Assembly (NCBI GenBank): GCA_028278335.1
Contig: JANQEN010000129.1
Coordinates: forward strand, 1 to 38,300
Length of the DNA stretch: 38,300 nt
Direction: 5' to 3'
Source: Chitinivibrionales bacterium
GTDB taxonomy: Bacteria > Fibrobacterota > Chitinivibrionia > Chitinivibrionales > JANQEN01
A program made the position numbers and the translations under genes. Numbering within the stretch: the stretch's first letter is position 1; the number at the start of each line of letters is the position of its first letter. Below the pieces are notes generated by a model. It was not told the origin of the DNA, searched no databases, and saw nothing but the letters and a program-made list of their open reading frames with translations. This document shows, piece after piece, positions 25,872 through 34,363 of this stretch.

Positions 25872-27464
25872 TTATACGTGATCAATAGTAGTATTATTGG
25901 AAATTTCTGAATTCGTCGTACATATATCCTCAATAGAGAGGGCGGAAACAGCTTCATTGCCAGTCAATCGCGCAAAATCTTTAAGCTCCTCAGTGCACAC
26001 GTTAAAAAAGTTTCCTACCCGCTCTGCAGATTTGTCAATATCAAGACGGGCTGTTAGGGCTGGATCGTGCGTGGCAATACCCACTGGGCATTTCCCCGTA
26101 TCGCAAATTCGATATTGCTGACAACCCATGGCCATCATTGAAGCAGTAGCAAGGGCAATAGCGTCTGCACCCATGGCTAGGGCCTTTGCCATATCCGAGG
26201 ATGAGCGGAATCCGCCGGTAATTAAAAGGGTAACCTCAGAAGCACCTTGCTCATCTAAGATTTGTCTCGCCTTTGCCAAGGCAAAGATAGTTGGGATAGA
26301 GGTAGCAGCTTTAACGACCTTCGGTGCAGAACCGGTTCCCCCAGCTCTTCCATCTACAGTAATGAAATCAGCTTCAGCATTGAGTGCAATGGCAATATCT
26401 TTTGCAAGGTTTCCCGCAGCAAGTTTAATACCGATTGGCTTTCCACCACTTCGTTCTCTTAACATAGATACTGTGTTGTTTAAGTCCTCTTGAGAGCGAA
26501 TGTCAGGAAAATGCGAGGGTGAGGTAATATCTGCACCTTCGCGGAAACCGCGTATTTTAGCAATTTCTCTGGTTACCTTATGACCGGGTAGATGTCCACC
26601 CATACCTGGTTTTGCAGACTGTCCAATTTTTATTTCAATGGCATCAACCTGTTGTAAATAACTGTCGGTCACACTATATTTATTGGGAACATACTCAAAG
26701 ATGTATTTATAAGAGTGCTCTAAGGATTCGGGAATGATACCACCCTCACCTGAGCAGATTGCTGTTTTTGCTAAGGCACTTCCCTTAGACAAGGCGACCT
26801 TGGCATTCTTCGACAGAGCACCAAATGACATGTGGGAGACGATAATTGGTGTGTCAATTATCATTGGCTTGGATGCTTTTGGTCCGATTACGGTCTGTGT
26901 TGCCACCGGTTGACTTTTGTTTAAGGGGATTTTGAATAGCTGTGCACCCTTGACTAGGATTTCATCCCAGGAAAAGGTGGGAACCTGAGTCCGCATTGGT
27001 TCTTGTACAGATTTGGCCTTCATTGCTATGGTATGGATATCTGCCATATGGATTTCAAAGTTGTCTGAGTTTCTGCGCCACTCTGCAAGATAGTCATCAG
27101 AAAGGGCTGAGGTAACCTTTTGTGGCTGTGGTGTCGCATCGGCAACTTCCTTTTTTGTAAATGCCTCTTTAGAAGATCCGCACACGGGGCATGCCCAATC
27201 ATCTGGTAAATCATTCCATGCTACTGGTTCAGTTGCTTCATCAAAGGTGAAGGAGCAGAGATTACACACGTAGGTACCTGTTTCAGTTGACACTTCAGTA
27301 ACTGGTGGTGTTTTTGTTTTTTCTGTGTCTGAAGCTACAACAAATTGCTCTTTTCCTGAACCACAAACTGGACAAACCCAGGAATCAGCAAGGTCCTGCC
27401 ATTTTTCTGATTCATTCGCTTCATCATAGGGATAGGAACACAAACTACAGTGCCATGTTGACAT
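25872..27464 (-). CDS. Double-rubredoxin / FMN glutamate-synthase-domain fusion
   Basis: This 530-residue protein has two rubredoxin domains at the N-terminus: residues about 3-40 (WHCSLCSYPYDEA, WVCPVCGSGKEQF) and about 68-108 (YVCNLCSFTFDEA, WACPVCGSSKEAF). From about 150 it is the glutamate-synthase FMN domain: HMSFGALSKNAKVALSKGS, KIGQSAKPGMGGHLPG, ADFITVDGRAGGTGSAP, LLITGGFRSSSDMAKALAMG, and a three-Cys region (MGCQQYRICDTGKCPVG) for an iron-sulfur cluster. It has no amidotransferase domain, so it is probably a flavin electron transferase. Its operon with rubrerythrin suggests NAD(P)H- or ferredoxin-driven peroxide reduction. AAGGAG before the ATG supports the start. Confidence 0.92.
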   Translation of the reverse strand: MSTWHCSLCSYPYDEANESEKWQDLADSWVCPVCGSGKEQFVVASDTEKTKTPPVTEVSTETGTYVCNLCSFTFDEATEPVAWNDLPDDWACPVCGSSKEAFTKKEVADATPQPQKVTSALSDDYLAEWRRNSDNFEIHMADIHTIAMKAKSVQEPMRTQVPTFSWDEILVKGAQLFKIPLNKSQPVATQTVIGPKASKPMIIDTPIIVSHMSFGALSKNAKVALSKGSALAKTAICSGEGGIIPESLEHSYKYIFEYVPNKYSVTDSYLQQVDAIEIKIGQSAKPGMGGHLPGHKVTREIAKIRGFREGADITSPSHFPDIRSQEDLNNTVSMLRERSGGKPIGIKLAAGNLAKDIAIALNAEADFITVDGRAGGTGSAPKVVKAATSIPTIFALAKARQILDEQGASEVTLLITGGFRSSSDMAKALAMGADAIALATASMMAMGCQQYRICDTGKCPVGIATHDPALTARLDIDKSAERVGNFFNVCTEELKDFARLTGNEAVSALSIEDICTTNSEISNNTTIDHV

Positions 27465-27564
27465 AGCAACTCCTTATTGAAAATGGGGTGGAGAATTGTA
27501 TGCATAATCTGAAAATAATTAATTCCTTATTATTTACTTTTTAAATTGTTCAATTATTTTAGGT

Positions 27565-27580
27565 TAGTATCGTGACACTA
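27565..27580. promoter_or_regulatory. Dyad upstream of the CDF transporter gene
   Basis: TAGTATCGTGACACTA is an imperfect palindrome, 12 of 16 positions symmetrical, 20 bp ahead of the transporter ATG in the divergent 136-bp promoter region. It could be an operator for a metal or redox regulator. A second small dyad, AATTGTTCAATT, lies at 27544-27555. Confidence 0.3.
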
Positions 27581-27600
27581 TTTAAAATAAGAGAAATACT

Positions 27601-28485
27601 ATGAATCACTCCGATGAAATAAAAAGAATTCGACAGGTCACCTGGGTTGGGGTTGGTATCAATCTCCTGCTGGCAGTGGTGAAGTTCACCGTTGGCATTG
27701 TTGGTAAAAGCCAGGCGGTGGTTGCCGACGCAGTACATAGTTTGTCTGACATGTCAACAGACTTTGCCGTTATATTTGGGGTGAAGTTCTGGTCAGCTCC
27801 CCCTGATGAGGACCATCCCTATGGCCATCGACGTATTGAAGCATTGGTCACCGTTGCCATAGGACTTCTTTTGGCAGGAGTAGCACTTGGTTTAGGGTAC
27901 AAAGCAGTAACCGACGTGAGCAAGGACCAATTTCAACAGACCACATGGATAGCCCTTTGGGGACCACTTGTTTCAATCATTTTTAAGGAGCTTTTGTATC
28001 ATTGGACTATATCTGAAGGTAAGAAGGTGAATTCTTCCGCAGTGATTGCCAATGCCTGGCATCACCGATCAGATGCCTTAAGCTCTGTGCCTGCATTGGT
28101 TGCGGTAATAGTTTCAGCTATTAATCCTTCATTGGCGTTTGTCGATCAAATTGGTGCAGTTATTATTGCCCTCTTTATTCTTAAAGTCTCCTGGGACATT
28201 ATTCGACCTGCTCTTGCTGAGTTAACCGACCAGGGAGTCTCAGAATCAAGTCGTGAGAAAATTAAAAAGATTGTTGCCTCAATTACTGATGTCCAGGAGG
28301 TACATAAAGTAAGGACTCGAAAAGTGGGTCCTCAGGTTTTTGTTGATTTGCATGTGTTGGTTGATCCTATGCTTACTGTGCTCCAGGGGCATACTATTGC
28401 TGAGATTGTTCGAGAACAATTGATTGCCCAGTGCGATAAAGTATATGACGTGGTGGTGCATGTAGAGCCCTTTGAAAATACCTAG
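27601..28485 (+). CDS. Cation diffusion facilitator family efflux transporter
   Basis: This 294-residue CDF protein has six predicted membrane helices. The metal site is visible as DAVHSLSDMSTD (DxxxD in helix 2) and HHRSDALSS (HxxxD in helix 5), followed by a cytoplasmic C-terminal domain with VRTRKVGPQVFVDLHVLVDP. It expels divalent metal (zinc, iron or manganese) in exchange for protons. The HPYGHRRIE loop is typical of the FieF/MamM branch, so iron or zinc are both possible. It is divergent from the rubredoxin/rubrerythrin operon, which suggests a metal or peroxide stress context. Confidence 0.93.
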   Translation: MNHSDEIKRIRQVTWVGVGINLLLAVVKFTVGIVGKSQAVVADAVHSLSDMSTDFAVIFGVKFWSAPPDEDHPYGHRRIEALVTVAIGLLLAGVALGLGYKAVTDVSKDQFQQTTWIALWGPLVSIIFKELLYHWTISEGKKVNSSAVIANAWHHRSDALSSVPALVAVIVSAINPSLAFVDQIGAVIIALFILKVSWDIIRPALAELTDQGVSESSREKIKKIVASITDVQEVHKVRTRKVGPQVFVDLHVLVDPMLTVLQGHTIAEIVREQLIAQCDKVYDVVVHVEPFENT

Positions 28486-28498
28486 TCATATTGTTTCT

Positions 28499-28521
28499 GT
28501 TCATGACCTTTAATCATGAAC
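28499..28521. other. Hairpin just after the CDF gene
   Basis: GTTCATGA and TCATGAAC pair perfectly around a seven-base loop, 14 bp after the stop codon. No T-run follows directly, so it is at best a weak terminator. Confidence 0.4.
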
Positions 28522-28827
28522 GTTCCAGTTGTAAGCATCTTTTTAAGAATATCCTTGGGTGCATAGACCAAATAGATAGCAGGAAAAAAAAGGTTATTTT
28601 GGCACTGTTTCAATGTTTCCAGAAAATCATTTTTTAAAAAATATATAAGAACATGGTGTTTGTATTTTTATACTGTGTAAAGATAGGTTTTCTCTGTGAG
28701 ATATGGACTAAGGTGCCTGCAAGGCCTTTTCCCATTGATTAGAAATACGATACGAACTACTGGGAAAGCAATTTTTAAACAGTAAAATAACAATGGGGGA
28801 GCCCGCAAGATCACCTGAGAGCTTTTG

Positions 28828-28896
28828 TTATCTACTTGCCCTCAAGAGCTGGTTCACCGAAAAGGTGAAACTGGTCTTGGGGTTGCAAGTAGTTAA
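28828..28896. repeat. 69-bp imperfect palindrome
   Basis: The left arm (TTATCTACTTGCCCTCAAGA, then GCTGGTTCACC) pairs with the right arm (read on the other strand as TTAACTACTTGCAACCCCAA, then GACCAGTTTCACC) around GAAAA. It is followed 22 bp later by a G/C micro-hairpin and shares its layout with the palindromes at 3426 and 35725. The 28486-28968 gap holds no other feature I can name. Confidence 0.65.
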
Positions 28897-28918
28897 AAAG
28901 ATTGAGGGAAGCTTGTGG

Positions 28919-28937
28919 CGGGGGGATTTACCCCCCG
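28919..28937. repeat. G-tract/C-tract micro-hairpin preceded by AGCTTGTGG
   Basis: CGGGGGG pairs with CCCCCCG around ATTTA. The preceding AGCTTGTGG (28910-28918) is the same as at 19751. It lies 31 bp past the symporter stop and may end that transcript. Confidence 0.55.
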
Positions 28938-28968
28938 TAAAGCTTTTATAAAACAAGAGATATTAATT

Positions 28969-30366
28969 TTACTTAAATACTTTATGCTCCTTTGAATAAT
29001 AATCTTTCGTCATCTTCACAATAACACCGGATAGAGCTATAATGGAAATGAGGTTGGGAATGGTCATTACCCCCAATCCGATATCACCAAAGGTCCAGAC
29101 AACTTCTAAGCGGTTAGTTGCTCCCCAGAAGATCATAACACAGAAGAGTAAACGATAGGGCATTACCGCCTTGTCGCCAATGAGATATTGAATCGAACGG
29201 TCACCATAGTAAGACCAGGAGATCATGGTGGAAATGGCAAAGAGAAGCACTGCTGCTGTTACAATATAGCCACCATAGCCTCCCATAAAGGTAAGACCTT
29301 TTTCAAAGGCATAGGAGGTGAGGGGAGCACCATTTAAAGCAAGGGCTTTTCCGGTTGCATCAACAGCATCCCAGGCACCAGTAATAACAATGGTCAGTCC
29401 GGTGAGTGTGCAAATTGTCAAGGTGTCAATGTATGGCTCTAAAAGAGCAACGGTTCCCTCACGGACAGGCTCATCTGTTTTTGCAGCGGAATGGGCAATT
29501 GGCGCAGATCCTTGGCCAGCTTCATTGGAAAAGAGTCCCCGTTTGATTCCCCATACTAAACAGTGCATGAAGGTTGCCCCAGCAAATCCTGCGGTTGCGC
29601 CCTTTGGTGAAAAGGCACCGGTGATTATTTCTGCTATGGCACCGGGAATTTTATCAATATTCATAAGAATAACTGCAAGTGTTCCTGCCACATAGAGTAC
29701 TGTCATGGCTGGTGAAAGTATGGAGGTGACTCTACCAATACGTTTAATACCACCAAGAATCACAACGGCAACTACAAGAGTAGCCACACCACCGGTGAGG
29801 TATACACTGATATTAAAGTCAGAGTTAAGCATATCTGCCACTGTATTGGCCTGAACTGCATTTCCTGTTGCAAGGGCGCAAATTGATGCAGCACAAGCAA
29901 AGGCAATAGCCAACCATTTCCATCCAAGGGCCTTTTCAATGTAGTACATGGGGCCACCAGAAACAGATCCATCGGGATTGAGTTTTCGATAGTGCATGGC
30001 TAATGTGCACTCAGTGTATTTAAGTGAGGTCCCCAAAATTCCTGTAAGCCACATCCAGAAGAGAGCACCTGGTCCACCATAATGAATTGCAGTGGCAACA
30101 CCGGCAATATTTCCAATTCCCACTGTTGCGGAAAGAGCTGTGGAAAGCGCCTGGAAATGAGAGATATCACCTTTGTGTGAAGGGTCATCATATTTGCCCC
30201 GTGTAATATCTATAGCATGTTTCACTTTTCGAAGCTGGATCCATCCAAGTCGAAAAGAGATAAAGATACCCGTGCCAATAAGCAATATCAGCATGAGTGG
30301 AAATTCCTTGGGAAAACCCCAAATAACGGAATTAATGGCATTTAAGACGTTACCGATAGCTTCCAT
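28969..30366 (-). CDS. Sodium:alanine/glycine symporter (AGCS family)
   Basis: This 465-residue inner-membrane transporter has about eleven hydrophobic segments and clear AGCS motifs: FRLGWIQLRKVKHAI, SHFQALSTALSATVGIGNIAGVA, GGPGALFWMWLTGILGTSLKYTE, GSVSGGPMYYIEKALG, and GIKRGLFSNEAGQGSAPIAHSAAKT. It imports alanine or glycine with sodium. GGGAG seven bases ahead of the ATG supports the start. I looked for a glycine riboswitch in the leader and saw none. It is divergent from the ferredoxin cluster. Confidence 0.95.
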   Translation of the reverse strand: MEAIGNVLNAINSVIWGFPKEFPLMLILLIGTGIFISFRLGWIQLRKVKHAIDITRGKYDDPSHKGDISHFQALSTALSATVGIGNIAGVATAIHYGGPGALFWMWLTGILGTSLKYTECTLAMHYRKLNPDGSVSGGPMYYIEKALGWKWLAIAFACAASICALATGNAVQANTVADMLNSDFNISVYLTGGVATLVVAVVILGGIKRIGRVTSILSPAMTVLYVAGTLAVILMNIDKIPGAIAEIITGAFSPKGATAGFAGATFMHCLVWGIKRGLFSNEAGQGSAPIAHSAAKTDEPVREGTVALLEPYIDTLTICTLTGLTIVITGAWDAVDATGKALALNGAPLTSYAFEKGLTFMGGYGGYIVTAAVLLFAISTMISWSYYGDRSIQYLIGDKAVMPYRLLFCVMIFWGATNRLEVVWTFGDIGLGVMTIPNLISIIALSGVIVKMTKDYYSKEHKVFK

Positions 30367-30836
30367 TACAACTCCCGGAAATGTTAGTGGTTAAGATTGA
30401 GTAGGTTATTACTCAAAAAGTGACTGAGTCGTAATAATATAGTATCAGGATAAAGTGATGGGAAAGTGATAATAGTCATCATTTTTTTCGCAAAAAATAA
30501 AATGGCTTTCAAAAACCAATTGTTATCGAAAAAATTACTAAAAAATAAAACCATTGCGTAAAATCGAAACAACTCACTGTGAAATTGTTGATGTCGTTAA
30601 AAATATACATACACGGATAGAGAAAATTATGACCTACTTTAATGTATACGAAATAAAATTTTGGCAAATATGAACATTGATTATTATTATAAATAGTATA
30701 GTACTTGCCAAATATTTTATTAAAAATATTGCGAACACTTTGATATTCTACGGATTACACATCCTACTACTTTTTGCGTATATTAAAAGTAGCTATAGCA
30801 TTTGCATACTCTTTTAAGAAAAAATAATGGGCTTCT
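30367..30836. other. AT-rich divergent promoter region
   Basis: This strongly AT-rich gap of about 480 bp separates the symporter from the exported-ferredoxin cluster and must hold both promoters. I see a small GAGTA/TACTC hairpin at 30399-30414 and a spaced TGGCAA/TTGCCA pair (30662 and 30705). I cannot assign promoter boxes with confidence. Confidence 0.35.
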
Positions 30837-30842
30837 GAGGAG
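30837..30842 (+). promoter_or_regulatory. Ribosome binding site that fixes the start at 30850
   Basis: GAGGAG lies seven bases before the ATG at 30850. The frame is open further upstream to a TTG at 30802, but only the ATG gives a normal lipoprotein signal peptide. Confidence 0.75.
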
Positions 30843-30849
30843 AGACTGG

Positions 30850-33408
30850 ATGAAAAGAGGGGTTGTATATTTAAGAGTTTTCTGTGCATATTTTAGTCTG
30901 CTGTTATTAGGTTTATTCTTATCCTGTGCATTGTATCCCAATTATGATGAGATAAATGATAACACCATTAAGCTTGAACTTGAACTAAACAATGCTGATG
31001 ATGCTGAGATTGCTCAAGTTCATATCAGTAGTGATGATTTTGATACTATTACTATCCTAAAAGAGTTAAATACCAATAGGATTGTCTGTCGCATACCCAA
31101 GTGTAAAGAGGATGATAGTAAAAGTGCTTTAGATGTTAAAGCATATGTTGATACAAAACTAAAATATTTAAAAAATGTTACTATTGAGACTCCTGATAAG
31201 GATACCACCCTTGTTATTTCATTGAATATTTATGATGGACCAGTACCTAAAGCACCAGAAAATATTTCACTTACCCTTGTTGATTCGAATGCAGCTGTTG
31301 CAATTAGTTGGGATTTAAGTGAACATGCAAAAAAGTATAAGGTGTTTAAAAAAATAGGTTCCTCTGGGAATAGTGCGATGATTGGTGATCAAAGTGGTAC
31401 TAAATTTAAAGATTCCAATATCCTTCCGGAAAAGACCTACCTCTATGCAGTTTCTGCCTATAACGGAACTGGCGAATCAAAACCTTCATCCTATGAAGCT
31501 ATTACAACACCGGGATATACGGAACCACCAGACAAACCGGAAAACCTTACCATTAGTAATATTGCAGAAAAATCAGTTAGCCTCCAATGGGATAAATCAA
31601 CAAAGGCTTCCAAATACTATTTGTATCGTAAAACAGGGGATGGTATTCCTGTTGATAAAATTGACTCCACTGATCAGCTAACCTTTGTTGACAATGACCT
31701 CACGCCGAATACTACCTATTCCTACGCAGTATCTGCCTACAATAGCAAAGGTGAATCACTCAAATCAGAGAAGGTAACCGGAAAAACCAAAGTGCCTGCT
31801 CCTGGCATTCCAAAAAACCTTAAAGCCGAAGCGCTCTCAGATAAGAGTATCAGCATTATCTGGGATAGTGTCGTCTATGCAGAAGCTTTCGAAATTTACA
31901 AATCATTGGATCAGACTAATAATTTTTCCTTGGACAGTGCTTCTTTAACTCACTCCTTTATTAGCACCGGTTTAAAAGAGAAAACAACCTATTACTATAA
32001 GATTAAATCAAAAAATAGAGAGGGAACCTCAGGCTTTTCAAAGGTCGTCTCTGCTACCACTAAGGAAAAACCAGTTGAGAAACCCAAGACACCAAATAAT
32101 GTTGCTGCAAGGGCTTTGTCACCCTATGCTGCACTAGTAGATTGGAGCAAAACCGCCAATACTTCAAATTACAATGTCTATAGAAGTAGATCCTCTTCGG
32201 GTACGTTTACCAAAATCCAGAGCTTGGTCGACACCATGTACAAGGACTCCGGTTTGCAGGAGGATACAGAGTACTATTATAAAGTTACCGCTGAAAATGC
32301 TGCTGGTGAATCACCACGATCCTCAGCTGCCTCAGTCAGAACGTGGATAGTCATTAAGGTACCAACAGGGCTTTCTGGAAAGGCGCTCTCTTCATCAGCA
32401 CTTTCCCTTGATTGGAATAGCGTTTCTGGAGCACAGCTATACAAAATCTTTAAATCTTCGGATCAGGGAGGGCCTTTTACTCTTCTTGATTCTGTATCAA
32501 ATACCTCGTTTAGCGATACTGGATTAGAGGCAAATACCTCGTACTTCTACAAAGTTTCTGCAAAAGGGCAGTCCGGTGAATCTGAACAGACGGGTGCAGT
32601 TAAAGTTACTACAAAGATGCCCATACCCGCTGTGCCCACCGGATTAAAGGCAACTGCTTTATCAGCATCGGAAATCCAAATTGAATTTGATCCAGTCAAT
32701 GGTGCAACTGGCTATATACTCTATGATAATTCACGTCAAAGTGGTACCTATGATCTGGTAGATACCTTGGGTTCAACAAATTTCACCCACAGTAATTTGC
32801 AGCCCAATACAACCTATTATTACAAGGTATCCTCCTTTAGTGATGGTGGTGAATCCGATCTCTCTGATTTCGACTCTGCAACAACCGATAAAAAACCACC
32901 GGATACCCCCTCCAATCTAAGGGCTAATGCAAAAATATCAACAGAAATTGAGCTAAGTTACAGTAGTGTAAGTGATGCAGATGAGTATGTAATTTACCAC
33001 TCACTCACCTCCAGTGGCACCTTTACAGAGTTGCAAAGAACCACACGGACCTATTATACCCATAAGGGGTTGGAGCCAAAATCGAAGCACTATTATAAAG
33101 TATCGGCTTCCAATAGTAATGGGGAATCACCCCAATCAAACTATGTTACCGAAACTACACCCGGTAAAAAGGTCGCCTATATTCGACAATGTCGAGCCTG
33201 TGACCGCTGTCCCGGTAGATGTGACGAGCGAGCAATCAAGTGGAACTCATCCACACGGAAATATTACGTTGACACAGATTTATGTACTGGTTGTGGAGAT
33301 TGTCTCTCAGCTTGTCGTTGGGATTATATTGAGCTGAGAGAAATCATTGAAAAGGTAAAAACATATCTTAAACGATATATGCCTCACATGGGTAATGCCA
33401 AGCATTAA
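30850..33408 (+). CDS. Lipoprotein with seven Fn3 repeats and a C-terminal 2[4Fe-4S] ferredoxin domain
   Basis: This 852-residue protein has an N-terminal signal with a lipobox (GLFLSC, lipid Cys at 26). A short beta domain (about 35-125) is followed by seven fibronectin type III repeats of about 90 residues each (about 130-770). Each ends in a TTYYYKV-type strand and a GES segment, such as YAVSAYNGTGES and YYKVSASNSNGES. The last 80 residues are a ferredoxin: Cys 781, 784, 787, 791 (CRACDRCPGRC) and 812, 815, 818, 822 (CTGCGDCLSAC). All eight ligands for two [4Fe-4S] clusters are present. There is no twin-arginine motif. The Fn3 rod would hold the redox head away from the membrane. It heads a cluster with three exported ferredoxins and a beta-barrel. 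I know of no named family with this architecture. Confidence 0.88.
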   Translation: MKRGVVYLRVFCAYFSLLLLGLFLSCALYPNYDEINDNTIKLELELNNADDAEIAQVHISSDDFDTITILKELNTNRIVCRIPKCKEDDSKSALDVKAYVDTKLKYLKNVTIETPDKDTTLVISLNIYDGPVPKAPENISLTLVDSNAAVAISWDLSEHAKKYKVFKKIGSSGNSAMIGDQSGTKFKDSNILPEKTYLYAVSAYNGTGESKPSSYEAITTPGYTEPPDKPENLTISNIAEKSVSLQWDKSTKASKYYLYRKTGDGIPVDKIDSTDQLTFVDNDLTPNTTYSYAVSAYNSKGESLKSEKVTGKTKVPAPGIPKNLKAEALSDKSISIIWDSVVYAEAFEIYKSLDQTNNFSLDSASLTHSFISTGLKEKTTYYYKIKSKNREGTSGFSKVVSATTKEKPVEKPKTPNNVAARALSPYAALVDWSKTANTSNYNVYRSRSSSGTFTKIQSLVDTMYKDSGLQEDTEYYYKVTAENAAGESPRSSAASVRTWIVIKVPTGLSGKALSSSALSLDWNSVSGAQLYKIFKSSDQGGPFTLLDSVSNTSFSDTGLEANTSYFYKVSAKGQSGESEQTGAVKVTTKMPIPAVPTGLKATALSASEIQIEFDPVNGATGYILYDNSRQSGTYDLVDTLGSTNFTHSNLQPNTTYYYKVSSFSDGGESDLSDFDSATTDKKPPDTPSNLRANAKISTEIELSYSSVSDADEYVIYHSLTSSGTFTELQRTTRTYYTHKGLEPKSKHYYKVSASNSNGESPQSNYVTETTPGKKVAYIRQCRACDRCPGRCDERAIKWNSSTRKYYVDTDLCTGCGDCLSACRWDYIELREIIEKVKTYLKRYMPHMGNAKH

Positions 33409-33518
33409 CCAATTCAATAAACCACTCTTATACGTTAAACTGTTCGGTTTTAACCAGGCAAAATCGAACAGAAGAGATTATATACACTGTAGAGCAATCT
33501 TGAGGATTGGGTAAAAGA

Positions 33519-33845
33519 ATGAAAATTGGAAAAAAAGTTGGTACGCCTAGTTCTATAACATTTGTTTCTAGTGCCTATGCTTTACTTTTAATGCTTCTTG
33601 TATTCATGAGCAACTGTATTGACACAGCAACTAAAGCACCAGGTCCTTTTGTTTACACAACGAGTTATGTGAATTGTACTGGATGCGGTGATTGTGTTGA
33701 ACCATGCCCAGAAAAAGCGATCAAGATCATTGAGACACAACATGTCATTCGTGCCTCTATAGATGCAGATAAGTGTGTTGGCTGTGGTGAATGCTTTTTT
33801 CATTGTGAGTTTAATGCAATTGAGCGGAAATTAAAAGAGGAGTAG
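33519..33845 (+). CDS. Exported 2[4Fe-4S] ferredoxin, probable lipoprotein
   Basis: This 108-residue protein has an N-terminal hydrophobic signal (residues 19-31) ending at Cys 33 (FMSNC). Asn just before the Cys is unusual for a lipobox, so lipidation is likely but not certain. After a short linker there is a bacterial-type ferredoxin: Cys 53, 56, 59, 63 (CTGCGDCVEPCP) and 86, 89, 92, 96 (CVGCGECFFHC). The internal repeat (PEKAIKII and EFNAIE) confirms the fold. The ATG at 33519 is preferred over the TTG at 33507, which abuts the purine-rich GAGGA. It starts 110 bp after the Fn3-ferredoxin gene and ten bases before the next. Confidence 0.88.
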   Translation: MKIGKKVGTPSSITFVSSAYALLLMLLVFMSNCIDTATKAPGPFVYTTSYVNCTGCGDCVEPCPEKAIKIIETQHVIRASIDADKCVGCGECFFHCEFNAIERKLKEE

Positions 33846-33855
33846 CAGTTAAAGA

Positions 33856-34110
33856 ATGATAAAAACAATAGGCTTAATTCTAATAGTAGGCTTACTTTCT
33901 TTTGGCCTTTATAGTGCAACAAAACCAAAATTTTCTATTGTTACTTCGCAATGTGTTGGCTGCACTGAATGCTCATTGGTATGTCCACCAAAGGCGATTT
34001 CCTTCTTTAAAGGGAAAGCGATTATCGATGCTAATAAGTGTATTGGCTGTAAAGCCTGTGTCTATATCTGCTCCTTTGATGCAGTAAGGCAGAAGGGAGT
34101 AAAAAAGTAG
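33856..34110 (+). CDS. Exported or membrane-anchored 2[4Fe-4S] ferredoxin
   Basis: This 84-residue protein has a hydrophobic N-terminus (residues 5-18, with LYSA before the linker). This is a signal peptide with possible cleavage after Ala 21, or an uncleaved anchor. No lipobox Cys is present, unlike its neighbours. The ferredoxin has Cys 33, 36, 39, 43 (CVGCTECSLVCP) and 62, 65, 68, 72 (CIGCKACVYIC), with ISFFKGKAIID between them. Ten bases separate it from the previous stop and one base from the next start, so the genes are one operon. Its ribosome site is weak, which suggests translational coupling. Confidence 0.87.
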   Translation: MIKTIGLILIVGLLSFGLYSATKPKFSIVTSQCVGCTECSLVCPPKAISFFKGKAIIDANKCIGCKACVYICSFDAVRQKGVKK

Positions 34111-34111
34111 T

Positions 34112-34363
34112 ATGAAACAGAACCATCTAATTCTTTTGCTTCTATCAATGTTACTCATTTTTGCTTTAATGCATTGTACCTCACCCTCAGAACAGGCGAC
34201 CCTGTCGGTTGATACAAAACAGTGCAGCGGATGTACTAACTGTTTTCCAGTGTGTGAAGCCGATGCAATTAGGATCATTGCCAATAAAGCAGTTATAGAT
34301 TTATCCAAATGTGTAAAGTGTGGAAAGTGTGTTGAAGTCTGCCCAGAAAACGCAATCTATTAG
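34112..34363 (+). CDS. Exported 2[4Fe-4S] ferredoxin, probable lipoprotein
   Basis: This 83-residue protein has a short signal (MKQNHLILLLLSMLLIFALM) ending at Cys 22 (ALMHC, a non-standard lipobox with His before Cys). The mature part is a minimal ferredoxin: Cys 38, 41, 44, 48 (CSGCTNCFPVC) and 67, 70, 73, 77 (CVKCGKCVEVCP), ending six residues later. Its ATG is one base after the previous stop. It resembles the two preceding ferredoxins in length and spacing but not closely in sequence, so these are old duplicates or separately recruited domains. Confidence 0.87.
   Translation: MKQNHLILLLLSMLLIFALMHCTSPSEQATLSVDTKQCSGCTNCFPVCEADAIRIIANKAVIDLSKCVKCGKCVEVCPENAIY

Noticed and set aside
30367..30600. 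Glycine riboswitch in front of the AGCS symporter
   Set aside because: No paired aptamer core or expansion platform is visible. The leader is simply AT-rich.
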